In this document: in pieces, positions 24,508 through 35,038 of the stretch
Position numbering within the stretch: the first letter of the stretch is position 1
Layout of the letters: every line of letters starts with the position of its first letter
Source of the DNA: Streptosporangium brasiliense
GTDB taxonomy: Bacteria > Actinomycetota > Actinomycetes > Streptosporangiales > Streptosporangiaceae
Assembly: GCF_030811595.1 (NCBI RefSeq)
Contig: NZ_JAUSRB010000002.1
Span: forward strand, 6,944,001 to 7,008,000
Length of the DNA: 64,000 nucleotides
Reading direction: 5' to 3'
Translations under genes and position numbers: made by a program
Notes under the pieces: model-generated
Seen by the model: only the letters and a program-made list of their open reading frames with translations
Database searches by the model: none
Told to the model about the DNA's origin: nothing

Positions 24508-27501
24508 TCACGGGGCGCTGGGCCGCCCGAGCGGAACGCCGTCCAGCTCCAGGTGGTGGCTCATGTCGAGCTCGAAGCGGCCGTACAGGTTCAGGTGGGA
24601 CCAGAACAGCGCGGTCAGACCGCGCCGGTCGGCTGGACTCAGTCGATTCCGCCAGGCCGGATCGCGCAGCACGATCTGGATCAGGTGCGTATTGAGGTAG
24701 GCGATCGCGGCCGCGACCAGGTGCAGCGCCAGCGCGGAGACCTCGACGTTCTCCCGGTCGTCGCCGGTCAGGTCGCCGGCCTTGCCGTAGAACAGGTCCT
24801 TGCTTGCGAAGCTGAAGTTCTCCACCACGTTCAGGCCCTCGTTGATCTCCCTTCTGAGTTCCTCATCCGCGAGATACTCACAGATGAAGATCGTCCGGAC
24901 GACGCGGCCCAGCTCCTCGATCGCCTGGTAGGTGGGGTGCTTGGGGCCGCCGCGGGTGAAGCGGCGCAGCATCTGATGCGACTCGGCGGTAAGCAACCGC
25001 AGCGCGGTCGCGTACTTGATCATCTGGTCGTAGTGGCGGGCGATCAGGTCCCGGTCGATGGTCTTGTTCGACAGCACCGCCTCCAGCGCCGGCCAAGCCT
25101 CGTCCTCGCCGGTCCCGGGCCGGTACAGCCGCGCCGGGCCGATGCTCTTCAGCCGTCGCAGCAGCTTGAAGCCCAGCAGCTCGGAGAAGACGAACCCGAC
25201 GATCGAGGCGCCGTGGGTGTCGGTGTACTGACGATCGAGCTCCGCGTCGGTCAGGTGCCGCAGCAGGCCCTCGATCATCGAGGCCACCTCGGAGGCGGTC
25301 GTGCTGGTCACCTGGCTGTAGATGCACACCGACCGCCGTTCGACGTGCCAGTACACCATGATTCCCGGCCCGTGATAGCGCTCATGCCACTCGGTCATGA
25401 AATTCGCCGACCACGACCCGAACTTGCGCGAGTCGGACGCGCACGAGGTGCCCTCGCCCCACAGCATCGTGTCGCGCGCCTTGAGGGTGGCGTTGACGAT
25501 GAGGCGGATCGCCTCGCGCAGGTTGGCGCGGTTGATGAACAGCCGGCGGGCGCGCCGCAGCGCCGCCTCGTTGTCGAGCTGCCCGGACGGCAGCGCGGCC
25601 GCGGCCACGCCGTCGGCGACCCGCTTGATCCCCGACGTTCGTGCCCAGCCCGTACAGGCAGAGCAACAGCCGTCTCTGCAGCAGCGCAGGGTCGATGGCG
25701 GTGCGCGAGGCCACCGAGGTGAAGGCGGCGGTGCAGCCGGTGACGTGAGCGACGTCCTTGAGCACGTCCAGCAGGTCGATCACGCCCCACCGGCGGGAGA
25801 TCTCCGCCTTCAGCCCGTCGGCTCCTCCTGCTTGACCAGTGGCGGGGCCCTGATCCACGGCTCGCCCTTCTTCCGCGTGATCTTCACGCCGCCGGCGGTG
25901 CCCTTGCGCATCGCCGTCTCCAATCGGTCCAGGGCAGCGGTGTGACGGCACTGCAGGTCGGCGAGGAACGCCGCCGGATCACGGGGCTTCTTCAGGGCCT
26001 CGTAGTGCACGCCCCGGTTGTCGTCGAAGTCGGCCGGCAGGTCCGCCTCGGGGTTGCGCCAGACCTTGCCGCCCTCCACCCAGATCTCTCGCCGCCGGAT
26101 AGCCTTGCGCAAGGCCACCAGCACGCACAGCTCGTACGGGATGCGCTCGATCCGGCCGCGCTCGTCGACCACCGCCTCCTGCCAGTCCTCGGGCACCACA
26201 TGCTTGATCGGGACCGTCTCGGCGCGGTCGTAGAAGACCGCCTCCGAATCGGCGTAGCGCTCCAGCAGCTTCAGCGCGTCCATCACCGACTGGAAGGCGG
26301 TGTTGTTGCAGTGGAAGTCCAGCGCGCGCAGCAGCTTGGGCAGGCCGCGCCGATAGTGCCGCGAGTAGGAGCCGCGCAGCTTGACCCGCACCCGGGTACG
26401 CAATTCCTTCTCGTTCGCCTTGGCCTCGGCCACGATGTCGGCCGGCGTGGCCGTGCCCACCACCGGGTAGATCGCCGTGCGGACGAGCTCCTCGGGCAGG
26501 TCCAGCGCCGCCTGGGCGAGCCGGGCCAAGGTGCCGTGCTTGCCCTGCACCCACCGGAACTCACCGCTCAGCTCGTTCTCGACCTTCTTCTCGGCCCGCA
26601 TGCTGATCTTGTGCACGAGCTGGATCAGCAACTCCACCAGGCCGTCGATCATCTCCGCCTTGCGCACCCAGCACAGCGCCGCCAGCAAGGTCAGCCTGAT
26701 CGGCTCCGGCGCGGCGGCGAAATCGGACAAGTACATGCGCATCGCCCGGGCCCGCCACACCCCCACCACCTTCTCCGCCACCCCTTCGAACAGGCCCTCC
26801 GGTAACCCGATCGCCTTGACCCGCTCCAGCTTGACGATCTCGGCCAGCAGCGTCTCCAGCTGTAGCGGTCCCGGGTCCTCCTTCAGCTCCTGCAGGAAGC
26901 TGCGCACTGCGGCCGTGCCAGCCTTGCCTTCGCCCTCCGGCTCAGGGTCGGGAACCGCGACCAAGTCCTTCAGGGCGGCCACCGCCGAGGCCGGCAAGTC
27001 CCGCGTCGTGCTGGTGGTGAACTCCCGCTCGAACAGCGCCTCGGCCGCGCCCGCCAGCCGCTCGACCTGCTTGGGCGTGGGAGGCTCGGTCCGTTCCTCC
27101 CGGCAGCGGGCCAGTAGCGCGGCCCGCAGCCGCTCCCGCGACGTCTCCACCGGGCAGATCTCGTCGGCCAGCCAGAACGTCAGCTTGTCCTCGTCGGCGA
27201 CTGTCGGCTCACGAAAGCCGTGAAACCGGCGGATCTGCGCCCGGTGATACTCGATCGTGCTGCCTGACCAGTGGTACTCGGCGAACAGCGTCGCATTGAC
27301 CTTCACCTGGCCCGCCATGTAGTCGACCGCGGCCTTCGGCACGTCCTCCCGGCGCGGGAAGCGGCCCTCGAGCTCGAAGTACTTCAGCATCAACGCGAAC
27401 CCGAGACGGGTGGCGCCGCTCTTGTTCGCCAGCAGTTCGGCCTCGGCCTCATCCAGTGTCCAGCACTCGATGAGGTCCTCCAGCTCCCACTCTCCGCGCA
27501 T
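24508..27501 (-). pseudogene. tnpA: Tn3-family transposase TnpA, two frameshifts
   Basis: Nearly full-length Tn3 transposase (~997 residues) read in three frames. The first part (27501-25810) starts RGEWELEDLIECWTLDEAEA and ends in KQEEPTG with a premature stop. The middle (about 25815-25630) continues [20 protein letters not shown]. The last (about 25630-24508) has the catalytic block [19 protein letters not shown] and ends [18 protein letters not shown] one-base loss near 25815 and an extra G near 25630 restore the frame, matching the closely related copy at 32.5-33.7 kb. Two indels may be real decay or consensus errors. Confidence 0.88.
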
Positions 27502-27624
27502 CGGCAGGGATCCCTTCTCCCCCGATCGCTTGGAAGATTCGGAGGCACCCTGCCCGCATCGAGGTCGCTACGGTTCAGTACCGCTCATCCGTGACTGTCA
27601 CGTGGCGGCCTTGAGGTATTACAG

Positions 27625-27658
27625 AGAGTTACTTTGGGGCTGGTTGCGCCGACCCGAG
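27625..27658 (+). repeat. Tn3-like terminal repeat, copy B
   Basis: AGAGTTACTTTGGGGCTGG followed by TTGCGCC and GACCCGAG. It lies 120 bp upstream of the tnpA start and is in inverted orientation relative to copy C at 21.57 kb. The 27659-27831 stretch after it holds no recognisable gene and serves as the upstream region of the secreted protein. Confidence 0.65.
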
Positions 27659-27831
27659 CGGGGCCCCGACCGCTAAGGAACTCTCAGAAGCCGACACGGT
27701 GGAGGACGGATACGGCCTGACCGTCGGTGACTACTGAAGTAGATCTTGACTTCAAGTGTGCCTTTCTGGCTTGATCAAGGAGTTTCGGCTCATCCTTACC
27801 TTTACGGGACCTTTTGCGAGCGGAGCTTCAC

Positions 27832-29490
27832 GTGCGCTTCTTATCCGTGACACCTCGTAGATCCGCCCTGTCATGGCCGGGCGCGCTGGCCGGCGTCCTG
27901 GCCCTGACGGCCGGCCTACTCATCGCCCCCGTCCCCGCAGCCTCGGCCGAGGACTCCGTGACCGATCTCGGCGCCTTCTCCTACAGCACCGACCTGGTCG
28001 TCGGAGGCAACAAGGTCGCCGTTTCGATCGACGATCGCATCGTCATCGCGGACACCACCGGCGAGGTCGAGGGCACCATCACCGGCCTGTCCGGCGCGTA
28101 CGGCCTGGCCATGACACCCGACGGCACCCGCCTGTACGCCGCGCTGATGGGCTCGGGAGAGGTGGCCGAGATCGACACCGCCACGCTGGAGATCACCCGG
28201 CGCGTCGACCTCGCCGCCTACGGATGCCCATCGAGCCTGGCGCTCACCGGCGAACGGCTGTGGGTTGGCTATGGCGGTTGCGGCGGTGCGTCCGGCGCCC
28301 TCGGTCTCGATCTGTCGGTGACGACGCCGGAGCCAGCGCCGTTCGAGGTTCCTCTGAAGTCGGGCCCGTACCTCGCGGCGGCAGGGAACACGCTGGTGGT
28401 CGGCGAAGGGGGCGGCAGTCCGGCTGACCTGTTCGTCTACGACGTGAGCGGTGCCGCTCCCGTCTTCCGCGGCGAGATCGACGGGCACACCTACTCCCAC
28501 GGCCGGTTGAACGATGTCGCCGTCACCCCGGACGGCTCGCACGTGATCTCGGCGTTCGTGCTTCCGGACGCCTTCGAGATGTGGGACGCCACCACCTTGG
28601 CCCTGGTGCACAGCTACGAGAAAGGTCCCGAGGCTGAGGGATACCCAGCAACCGTCGCCATCAGCCCGGACGGCGCCTACATCGCGGGCGGGCGCAATCA
28701 GCTCACCGCCGGCGGGATGACGCTGTACGACAGGGCCTCGGGCGCGGAGATCTATGCCGCAAGCCTCCCGAAAGGTGAGATAGTCAACGGAAGTGCTGCC
28801 TTCTCCGGCCGCGACATCTTCAGCCTGCTGAAGACGGATTCGGACCACCTCTACCTGTGGCGGCTCCATGACGTGACTCTGCCGGCCTCCACGTTGACGC
28901 TGACAGCCGAGCCTGGCGGGGCCGCGCAGCAACCGCTCACTTTGACGGGACGACTGGCATTCGACGACGGGACCGTGCCGGGCGCGCAACCGCTGGCCGT
29001 GACCCGCACCCTGCCCGACGGAACCAGCACGGAACTGCCCAGCGCAACCACCGCGGCGGACGGAACCTTCACCATCACCGACACGCCACCGATCGGGGGG
29101 GAGCTCACCTACACCGTGCTCTGGAACGGCGACGAGAGCCACCGCTGGAGCAAGGCCTCCCTCACCACGGCGGTCAGATACGTGACCACGCTCACGCTGA
29201 CCGGGCCCACGAGCGCGGCCGCCGGCACGAGGCTCGTGTTCAGCGGACAGCTCCAGGTGACGGGCGCCACCGCGCCGCGCAGCGGCACGATCACCGTCCG
29301 GCGCACCCGCAGCGGCAATGACGGCGAAACCGTGCAGTGGCCGGTAGGGATCAACCCCAGTGCGTCGTACATGTTCACCGACGTACTGAGCGCGGGCGAG
29401 TACACCTACACCGCGCACTGGGCCGGCGGCGGCCAGACCGGACCGGCGCAGGCGAGCCACGTCGTCACGGTTTACGAACCGACCAAGTGA
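27832..29490 (+). CDS. Secreted beta-propeller protein with Ig-like domains
   Basis: About 552 residues. A Sec signal peptide (basic start, hydrophobic GALAGVLALTAGLLIAPVPA, cleavage near ASAED) leads into a YVTN/WD40-like beta-propeller (about 45-345). Recurrent blades include GLAMTPDGTRLYAALMGSGE and VAVTPDGSHVISAFVLPDAF. Two Ig-like repeats follow (about 355-450 and 455-550; LTLTAEPGGAAQQPLTLTGR, LTLTGPTSAAAGTRLVFSGQ). Likely an exported surface or matrix protein for binding or adhesion. GTG 27832 is preferred for its GCGGAG site; an in-frame alternative is 27814. It ends only 4 bp before a resolvase fragment, so the 3' end may be a junction. Confidence 0.78.
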   Translation: MRFLSVTPRRSALSWPGALAGVLALTAGLLIAPVPAASAEDSVTDLGAFSYSTDLVVGGNKVAVSIDDRIVIADTTGEVEGTITGLSGAYGLAMTPDGTRLYAALMGSGEVAEIDTATLEITRRVDLAAYGCPSSLALTGERLWVGYGGCGGASGALGLDLSVTTPEPAPFEVPLKSGPYLAAAGNTLVVGEGGGSPADLFVYDVSGAAPVFRGEIDGHTYSHGRLNDVAVTPDGSHVISAFVLPDAFEMWDATTLALVHSYEKGPEAEGYPATVAISPDGAYIAGGRNQLTAGGMTLYDRASGAEIYAASLPKGEIVNGSAAFSGRDIFSLLKTDSDHLYLWRLHDVTLPASTLTLTAEPGGAAQQPLTLTGRLAFDDGTVPGAQPLAVTRTLPDGTSTELPSATTAADGTFTITDTPPIGGELTYTVLWNGDESHRWSKASLTTAVRYVTTLTLTGPTSAAAGTRLVFSGQLQVTGATAPRSGTITVRRTRSGNDGETVQWPVGINPSASYMFTDVLSAGEYTYTAHWAGGGQTGPAQASHVVTVYEPTK

Positions 29491-29493
29491 CCA

Positions 29494-29910
29494 GCGGCGC
29501 TGGCCGACCTGATCGCCATGGTCGGCGAGCTGCGCCGCCGCGAGATCGGCTTCGCCTCCCTGCATGAGAGCCTCGACACCACCACCCCGGGCGGGCGCCT
29601 GGTCTTCCACGTCTTCGCCGCGCTGGCCGAGTTCATCCGCGAACTCATCGTCGCCGGCACCCGCGAGGGCCTGGCCGCCGCCCGGGCCCGCGGCCGGATC
29701 GGCGGCCCGCCCACCGTGGTCACCCCCGACCTGCTGCGGGCGGCCCGGGACCTGCTGCCCAACCCCGAACACTCCATCACCTCGATCGCGCGCCTGCTCG
29801 GCGTGAGCCCCGGCACGCTCTACAACCACATCCCGGAGCTGCGCGAGCTGCGAGCCAGCCGACCGGCGGCACTGGAAGGGGGGCAGACCAAGTACGCCGG
29901 AAAGGGTTAA
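29494..29910 (+). pseudogene. Serine resolvase (TnpR-like), N-terminally truncated
   Basis: The frame encodes the end of the catalytic domain, the E helix and the DNA-binding HTH of a Tn3-type resolvase: ALADLIAMVGELRRREIGFA, GRLVFHVFAALAEFIREL, GLAAARARGRIGGPPTVVTP and SITSIARLLGVSPGTLYNHI. The first ~65 residues with the nucleophilic Ser are absent. It begins right after the stop of the secreted-protein gene, marking a recombination boundary. It may come from the same Tn3 lineage as the nearby tnpA. Confidence 0.8.
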
Positions 29911-30033
29911 TAGGGCTGGTCAGAGGCTGTGACTGTTGCTTACTCGGCATGGCCCGTCAGGCGAGCCCGGCGGAGGGGCGCGTGATCCAATGTCCGATGA
30001 GTCACTGGATCTCCGGCATATGATCATGCGCAT

Positions 30034-32118
30034 ATGAGTGACATCACCGAACCCCCGATCGCCCGGGTGGACGTCGTGCGCGAGACCCTCCACGGCATCA
30101 CACTCGAGGACCCCTACCGGTGGATGGAAACCGGAGGCGAGGAGTTCCGCCACTGGCTGGACGGCCAGGCCAGGCACGCCCGTGAGCACCTGGACGCCCT
30201 GCCGCACCGCTCCGGCCTGCTGACCCGGATCTGTGAACTGGGCGGTGCGCTCACGCGGTGCTTCGGCCTGGCGATGGCAGCCGACAGGGTCTTCGCCCTG
30301 GTGCGCGAGCCGGATGCCCGCGTGCCGGTGCTGACGGTGACCGAGGCCGACGGAGCGCGCAGGGTCCTGTTCGATCCCGGCACGGTGCCCGGCGACGGGC
30401 ACCACGCCATCGACTGGTACGTGCCCTCCCCCGATGGCCGCCACGTCGCCTGCGCCGTCTCCGCCTCCGGCTCGGAGGACAGCTCCATCCGCGTGATCGA
30501 CGCCGATTCCGGCGCCCTCCGGGAGACGGTCCCGCCTACGACGCGTTTCGCCTTCCTGAGCTGGCTGGAGGACGGCCAGTCGTTCGTCTATCACCGCTAC
30601 GTGGAGCAGCACCGCTTGGACAGCCGCTCCTTCCTGCATCACCTGGGCGCCGACCCGGCGCAGGACACGGTGGTGCTGGCCCGCGGCCTCAACCCCTACA
30701 TCGAGCTGACCCCGCAGGACCGGCCTTTCCTGGTGGTGCCACCACACGGCGAGTGGATGCTGGCGATCATCTCCCACGGCGCGCTCAGCCCCTGGCCCTG
30801 GACCAGCGAGCAGCTGAGCGACTGCACGCTGTATGTGGCGCCGCGCGCCGGGCTGGCCGACCCGGACGCCTGCCCGTGGCGGAAGGTCACGGACGTGGCG
30901 GACGGCGTAACCGCCTTCGCCACCAGCCACGACACCCTCTACCTGGTCTCCCACCGGGACGCGCCGCGCTCCCGCGTGCTGGCCGTTCCGCTTGCCGCAC
31001 CCGATCTGTCCCGAGCCCGGGTGGTCGTGCCCGCGGGTGAGCGGGCGGTGGAGACGGTGCGGGTGGTGGGCGACCGGCTGCTGGTGCGCGATCTCGACGG
31101 CGGCGTCAGCCGGATACGGCACGTGCCCCTGTCCGGCGGCGAGCCCGCCGACCTCCCGATGCCGGTGGACGGCGCCATCCTGGAGTGGACCACCCACCCC
31201 GAGCGGCCCGAAGCCCTGCTCCTGGTGGCCGGCTGGACCGACGCGCCACGGCTCTACCGCTACGACGGCCGGTCCCTCCAGGACACCGGGCTGGCGCCCC
31301 GCTCACCGGTGGACTTCGGCGACGTGCACGCCCGCACCCTGTACGCGCCCGCGCAGGACGGGACGCCGATCCCGCTCACCGTCATCCACCACAAGGACCT
31401 GGAGCTGGACGGCGACAACCCGGCCGTGCTCACCGGCTACGGCTCCCACGGGTTCATCGACCTGCCGGAGTTCCGTCCCGAGATGCTCGCCTGGTACGAG
31501 CGTGGCGGCGTCTACGCCGTCGCGCACCTGCGCGGCGGCGGCACCTACGGCCGCGAATGGCACGAGGCCGGGCGCGGCGAGCGCAAGGAGGCCACCATCA
31601 CGGACTTCATCGACTGCGCCGAACACCTCATCGCCCTCGGCTACACCCGTCCGGGACGGCTGGCCGCCGAGGGCGCCAGCAGCGGCGGCATCCCCACCGG
31701 CGGCGCGCTGGTGCGCCGCCCCGATCTGTGGGCGGCCATGGCGATGCACATGCCGACGGTGAACGCCACGCGCAACGAGTTCACCGAGAGCGGGCCGATC
31801 AACGTGCCCGAGTTCGGCAGCGTCACCACCGAGGAGGGCCTGCGTGCCCTGCTGATCATCGACGCCTACCTGCGGGTTCGCGACGGCGTGCCGTACCCGG
31901 CGGTGCTGCTGACCACCGGCCTGCGCGACGCGCGGGTACCGCCGTGGCAGCCGGCGAAGCTGGCCGCCCGCCTGCAGGCGGCCACGGCCTCCGGCCGGCC
32001 GGTGCTGCTGCGCGTCGAGGAGCACGGCGGCCATGGCGCCGGCTCGACCCGAGACCAGGAGCAGGCACTGCTCGCCGATGTGCTGGCCTTTGTCCTGCAC
32101 GCGTCCGACGGGTCATGA
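30034..32118 (+). CDS. Prolyl oligopeptidase family serine peptidase (S9A)
   Basis: 694 residues, the normal length of a cytosolic prolyl oligopeptidase. The N-terminal seven-bladed propeller domain spans about 5-410 (opening VDVVRETLHGITLEDPYRWM). An alpha/beta-hydrolase domain follows with the nucleophile in EGASSGGIPTGGAL (Ser near residue 549), Asp in GLRDARVPPWQ and His in EEHGGHGAGS. VYAVAHLRGGGTYGREWHEA is the usual S9 block. It would cleave short proline-containing peptides. No signal peptide is seen. The upstream sequence contains two CATATG hexamers close to the start codon. It stands alone between mobile-element debris. Confidence 0.92.
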   Translation: MSDITEPPIARVDVVRETLHGITLEDPYRWMETGGEEFRHWLDGQARHAREHLDALPHRSGLLTRICELGGALTRCFGLAMAADRVFALVREPDARVPVLTVTEADGARRVLFDPGTVPGDGHHAIDWYVPSPDGRHVACAVSASGSEDSSIRVIDADSGALRETVPPTTRFAFLSWLEDGQSFVYHRYVEQHRLDSRSFLHHLGADPAQDTVVLARGLNPYIELTPQDRPFLVVPPHGEWMLAIISHGALSPWPWTSEQLSDCTLYVAPRAGLADPDACPWRKVTDVADGVTAFATSHDTLYLVSHRDAPRSRVLAVPLAAPDLSRARVVVPAGERAVETVRVVGDRLLVRDLDGGVSRIRHVPLSGGEPADLPMPVDGAILEWTTHPERPEALLLVAGWTDAPRLYRYDGRSLQDTGLAPRSPVDFGDVHARTLYAPAQDGTPIPLTVIHHKDLELDGDNPAVLTGYGSHGFIDLPEFRPEMLAWYERGGVYAVAHLRGGGTYGREWHEAGRGERKEATITDFIDCAEHLIALGYTRPGRLAAEGASSGGIPTGGALVRRPDLWAAMAMHMPTVNATRNEFTESGPINVPEFGSVTTEEGLRALLIIDAYLRVRDGVPYPAVLLTTGLRDARVPPWQPAKLAARLQAATASGRPVLLRVEEHGGHGAGSTRDQEQALLADVLAFVLHASDGS

Positions 32119-32164
32119 TGACGACAGACACGTCGGGTACGGCACGCGCACGCCCCATCAGCCA

Positions 32165-32399
32165 CGTCACGGCCCGGTCGATCCCGGGCTGCGTGTGACG
32201 CTCAACTTCCATCCCGACCGCCTGATGGGCGAGCTGGCGGTCCTCGACAGGCCGGCAAGGACGGCGTCTACCTGTCCCCGTTCGTCACCGGGACCGGCCA
32301 CGGGGGGCCTGACCGCCCATCCCGGCCGGGGACCGGTGGCTCTGGGAGAGCCGCATCTTCGGCGGTGCCTACGACGAGGCGCCCGCGCGACAAGGTTGA
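32165..32399 (+). pseudogene. DUF3626 protein fragment with frameshifts
   Basis: Successive frames give [38 protein letters not shown] and [20 protein letters not shown], which together match the conserved N-terminal part of DUF3626 proteins. At least three indels and a premature TGA (32397-32399) are present. The C-terminal half is replaced by Tn3 sequence. Function of the family is unknown. Confidence 0.5.
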
Positions 32400-32499
32400 G
32401 CAGGCCGTCACCGCGTGGGTGGCGGCGCGCCGTCACGACGTCGTCTACCGCGGCAAAGCCGTCAAAGGGTCGTGGTGGCGGGCGCTCGGGCGGCAGCCG

Positions 32500-33672
32500 G
32501 GCGGTGACGAGGACCAGGCAGGACTGCAGCAGGTGCAGCGCCAGCATGGAGACCTCGGCGTGCTCGCGGTCGGGGCCGGTGAGCACGCCTTCCTTGCCGT
32601 AGAAGATCTTGCCGTTGGCGCCGTTCCAGTTCTCCACCACCTGCAGGCCGCTGTTGATCTGGCGACGCAGGTCCTCGCCGGCCAGGTAGTCGCAGGCGAA
32701 GATGGTGCGCACCACCCGGCCGAGCTCCTCCATGGCCCGGTAGACCGGCTGCTTGGGGCCGCCCTTGGCAAAGCGGCGCAGCACCTGCTCGGCCTCGGCG
32801 GTACCGAGTCGCAGCGCGGTCGCGTATTTGATCATCTGGTCGTAGTGGCGGCTGATGAGGTCCCAGTCGATGGGCCGCTGCTTGACAATGCGCTCCAGGC
32901 GCGGCCAACGGTGCGGGCCTGCCTCGGGCGCATACAGCCGGATCGAGCCGATGGTCTTCAGCCGCGGCAGCAGCCGGAACCCCAGCAGTTCGGTGAAGGC
33001 GACCCGACGGTGGAAGCGCCGTGAGTGTCGGTGTAGTTGGCCTGCACGTTCGCGTCGGTGCAGTGCCGCAGCAGGCCCTCGATCATCGCCGCGACCTCGG
33101 AGGAGGAGCTTTTCAGCTGGGAGTAGATGCAGGCGCGGCCTTTGTCCACGTGTCAGTGGATCATCACGCCGTAGCCGCCGTAGCGGGCGTGGAACTCCGT
33201 CATCAGGTCCGACTCCCACGAGCCGAACCGCTTGGAGTCCGAGGCGGTGGCCGTCGCCTCGCCCCACCAGGCCGTATCCCGCATGGCCAGCGTCTCGTTG
33301 ACCACGCACGCGATCGCCGCGCGCAGGTTGTCACGGGTGATGTAGGTCGCGCGGACGCGGCGCAGGGCGGCCTCGTCCTCGCCGTGCTCGCCGGTGGCGG
33401 CCATCTGCCGGATGCCCATGTTGGTGCCCAGCGCGAACAGGCACAGCAGCAGCCGCCGGTGCAGGGTGGCCTTGTCCAGTACCTCGCGGCTGGCCACCGA
33501 GGAGAACTCATCGGTGAACCGGGTGAGGAACGCGGCGTCCTTGAGGATGTCGAGCAGGTCGATGGTGCCCCAGCGGCGCTGTACTTCGGCCTTGAGCGCG
33601 GAAAGGTCCGTCGGCTCGGCCTGCTTGTCCAGCTTGGGCACGCTGATCCACGGCTGGCCGCCGCGGGTGAGT
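32500..33672 (-). pseudogene. tnpA: Tn3-family transposase TnpA, middle fragment
   Basis: Close relative of the 24.5-27.5 kb transposase, missing both ends. It begins near RGGQPWIS and runs LKAEVQRRWGTIDLLDILKD to a TGA at 33153 that replaces the Trp of the expected WHVE/WHVDK motif. After a frameshift near 33020 it resumes [20 protein letters not shown] and stops matching at [11 protein letters not shown]. Lacking the C-terminal active site end and carrying a nonsense codon, it is dead. Its left edge joins DUF3626 debris and its right edge cuts a hypothetical gene. Confidence 0.85.
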
Positions 33673-34611
33673 CTCCAGGAACCAGGCTGAACGTTCGTCG
33701 GTGGGGTCGAGGTCTGCGCGCGCTGCGGCCGACCAATCGTCGCGTCGCAGGATGGTCAGGTACTGGTTGGCCAGGTGGGTGACATGGGCGTCTAGGACCC
33801 GGCGGATCGCGTGATAGCCGTTCCAGGTCTGGCCCATACCATTGTTGTTCGCCATGAGGCTGAGCAGGCGGCCGGTGTGGTCGATGAGGTCATCGTCCGG
33901 GTCAGGTGCGGTGATGGCCTCATGGACGTCGGCGGCTTTGGCGACGGCGCCAACGTAGTAGCCGTTGAGGATGTCGCCGTCGATGGCCTCGCGCAACAGC
34001 CAAGGGCGGGCGGCGAATCCGCCGACCTGGCACAGAGCCTCGACGATGTAGACCCGGCCCCACCCTGCGGTGCGCCGGGCGAGCCACAGGAGTGCTTGGC
34101 CGCCGCCCATCCGCCGTTTCAGCGCGTGTGCCGTCAGGGGACCGAAAGTCTCCGACAGCAGGCCGATGTGCTTGATCAGGTCGATGTCCTGCCCGTCCCA
34201 GTCGGACGCGAGCAGGGCGAGGCCGATGATCGTCGAGCATTCGTCAGAGCTGTTGCGGACCAGCCAGCGACCGGTCTCCTGGACTCCTTCGAGGTCGGCG
34301 CGCAGCGCGGCTGCAGTGATGTGCTCATTGAAATGGATGGGGACGTCGACGTCGTGGAAGGCCCAGGTCAAGTCTCGTGGGGCGGCGTCGGGGCGCGTGA
34401 AAAACGCATCCAGGATCATGGCCGCTCCGGCGCCCTGGCGTCGTCGGTCGTCTTGTGACTCGCGGACCCGCCGGCGATGGGCATCGCTGACCGGGTAGGG
34501 CTTGCCGTCATTCGAGAGCGCGGCATCGGGATACAGGCGGTGGAGCCGTAGAGCGTGGTCGTACAGGCTCGTCTGGTTTCCGAGCAGTCCAGGCTTGGGC
34601 GTCTCGCTCAC
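33672..34611 (-). pseudogene. Hypothetical helical protein, 3' end cut by Tn3
   Basis: About 310 codons with good codon bias. It opens near GTG 34611 (ETPKPGLLGNQTSLYDHALR, LHRLYPDAALSNDGKPYP) and continues with helical, HEAT-like stretches such as AAALRADLEGVQETGRWLVR, IIGLALLASDWDGQDIDLIK and GWGRVYIVEALCQVGGFAAR. It ends at ERSAWFLETHP where the TnpA fragment begins. I have seen this type only as uncharacterised actinobacterial proteins. No catalytic motif is obvious, and an alpha-solenoid binding role is a guess. The start codon is uncertain. Confidence 0.6.
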
Positions 34612-34722
34612 AGGCGGATGGAGGACTCGATTCTCTTGATCATGCGTCCAGCATAGGCCACGCGACAAAAGAATGTTCAGGAGCCGGCCCCGGCGCCAGG
34701 CTGCCCAGCGAGCGGTGACGTC

Positions 34723-34985
34723 CTACGGTGAGATCAAGAAGGACAGGCCCAGCTCGTTGAGCTGGGTGGGGTGCAGCGGCCGCCAGCCGCCGTCGAGTTC
34801 GGCGAGTTCAGCGTCGATATCGACGTCGATGGTGCCGAACAGGTTGATGTTGTCGCTGCGGCCCGGCGACACGTGCGAGAGGAGTTCGTCGGGGACGTCG
34901 CGGCCTTGGGCACGGAGTTCGAGGACGGCGCGGGAGTAGTACTCAGTAGTCCAGGCGGTATCCGGCGTTGCGGTCATGAAGATGA
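34723..34985 (-). pseudogene. tnpA: Tn3 TnpA C-terminal tail
   Basis: The minus strand gives TTEYYSRAVLELRAQGRDVP, then DELLSHVSPGRSDNINLFG and a tail ending GWRPLHPTQ. This is the typical end of Tn3 transposases of the DUF4158 type (compare LQAEGHDIREEDITRL near 41.3 kb). The N-terminal part of such a gene lies at 35575-36250 on the same strand, so the two pieces probably come from one gene whose middle was replaced by the S1-domain gene. Confidence 0.6.
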
Positions 34986-35038
34986 CTGCCATTGCAGGTT
35001 GATCGCTTGCGGTCGCGTCCGCATGAGAACGTGGGGGC

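Larger units (their letters stand above)
21558..27665. mobile_element. Putative Tn3-family transposon with cargo
   Basis: Two copies of a 34-bp motif (21566-21599 and 27625-27658) lie in inverted orientation and bracket a Tn3-type tnpA gene, a broken integrase and a repeat protein gene. If the CTCGGGTC side of the motif is the outer end, this is one transposon of about 6.1 kb with tnpA beside its right end. The left end cuts the DUF1524 gene, which supports this reading. The opposite orientation cannot be excluded, because a third copy (44907-44940) faces a tnpA fragment the other way. No target duplication was found. Confidence 0.45.

Noticed and set aside
24508-27501. Programmed frameshifting in tnpA
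   Set aside because: No slippery heptamer or strong downstream structure stands out at either site, and Tn3 transposases are not known to use it. Indel or sequence error is simpler.
21558-27665. Complete active Tn3 transposon with target duplication
   Set aside because: No 5-bp duplication was found at the edges, the orientation of the repeats is ambiguous, the tnpA is frameshifted and no intact resolvase lies inside.
27916-29829. 637-codon open frame antisense to the secreted propeller gene and resolvase
   Set aside because: It spans two unrelated genes, has shadow-type composition and no recognisable domain.
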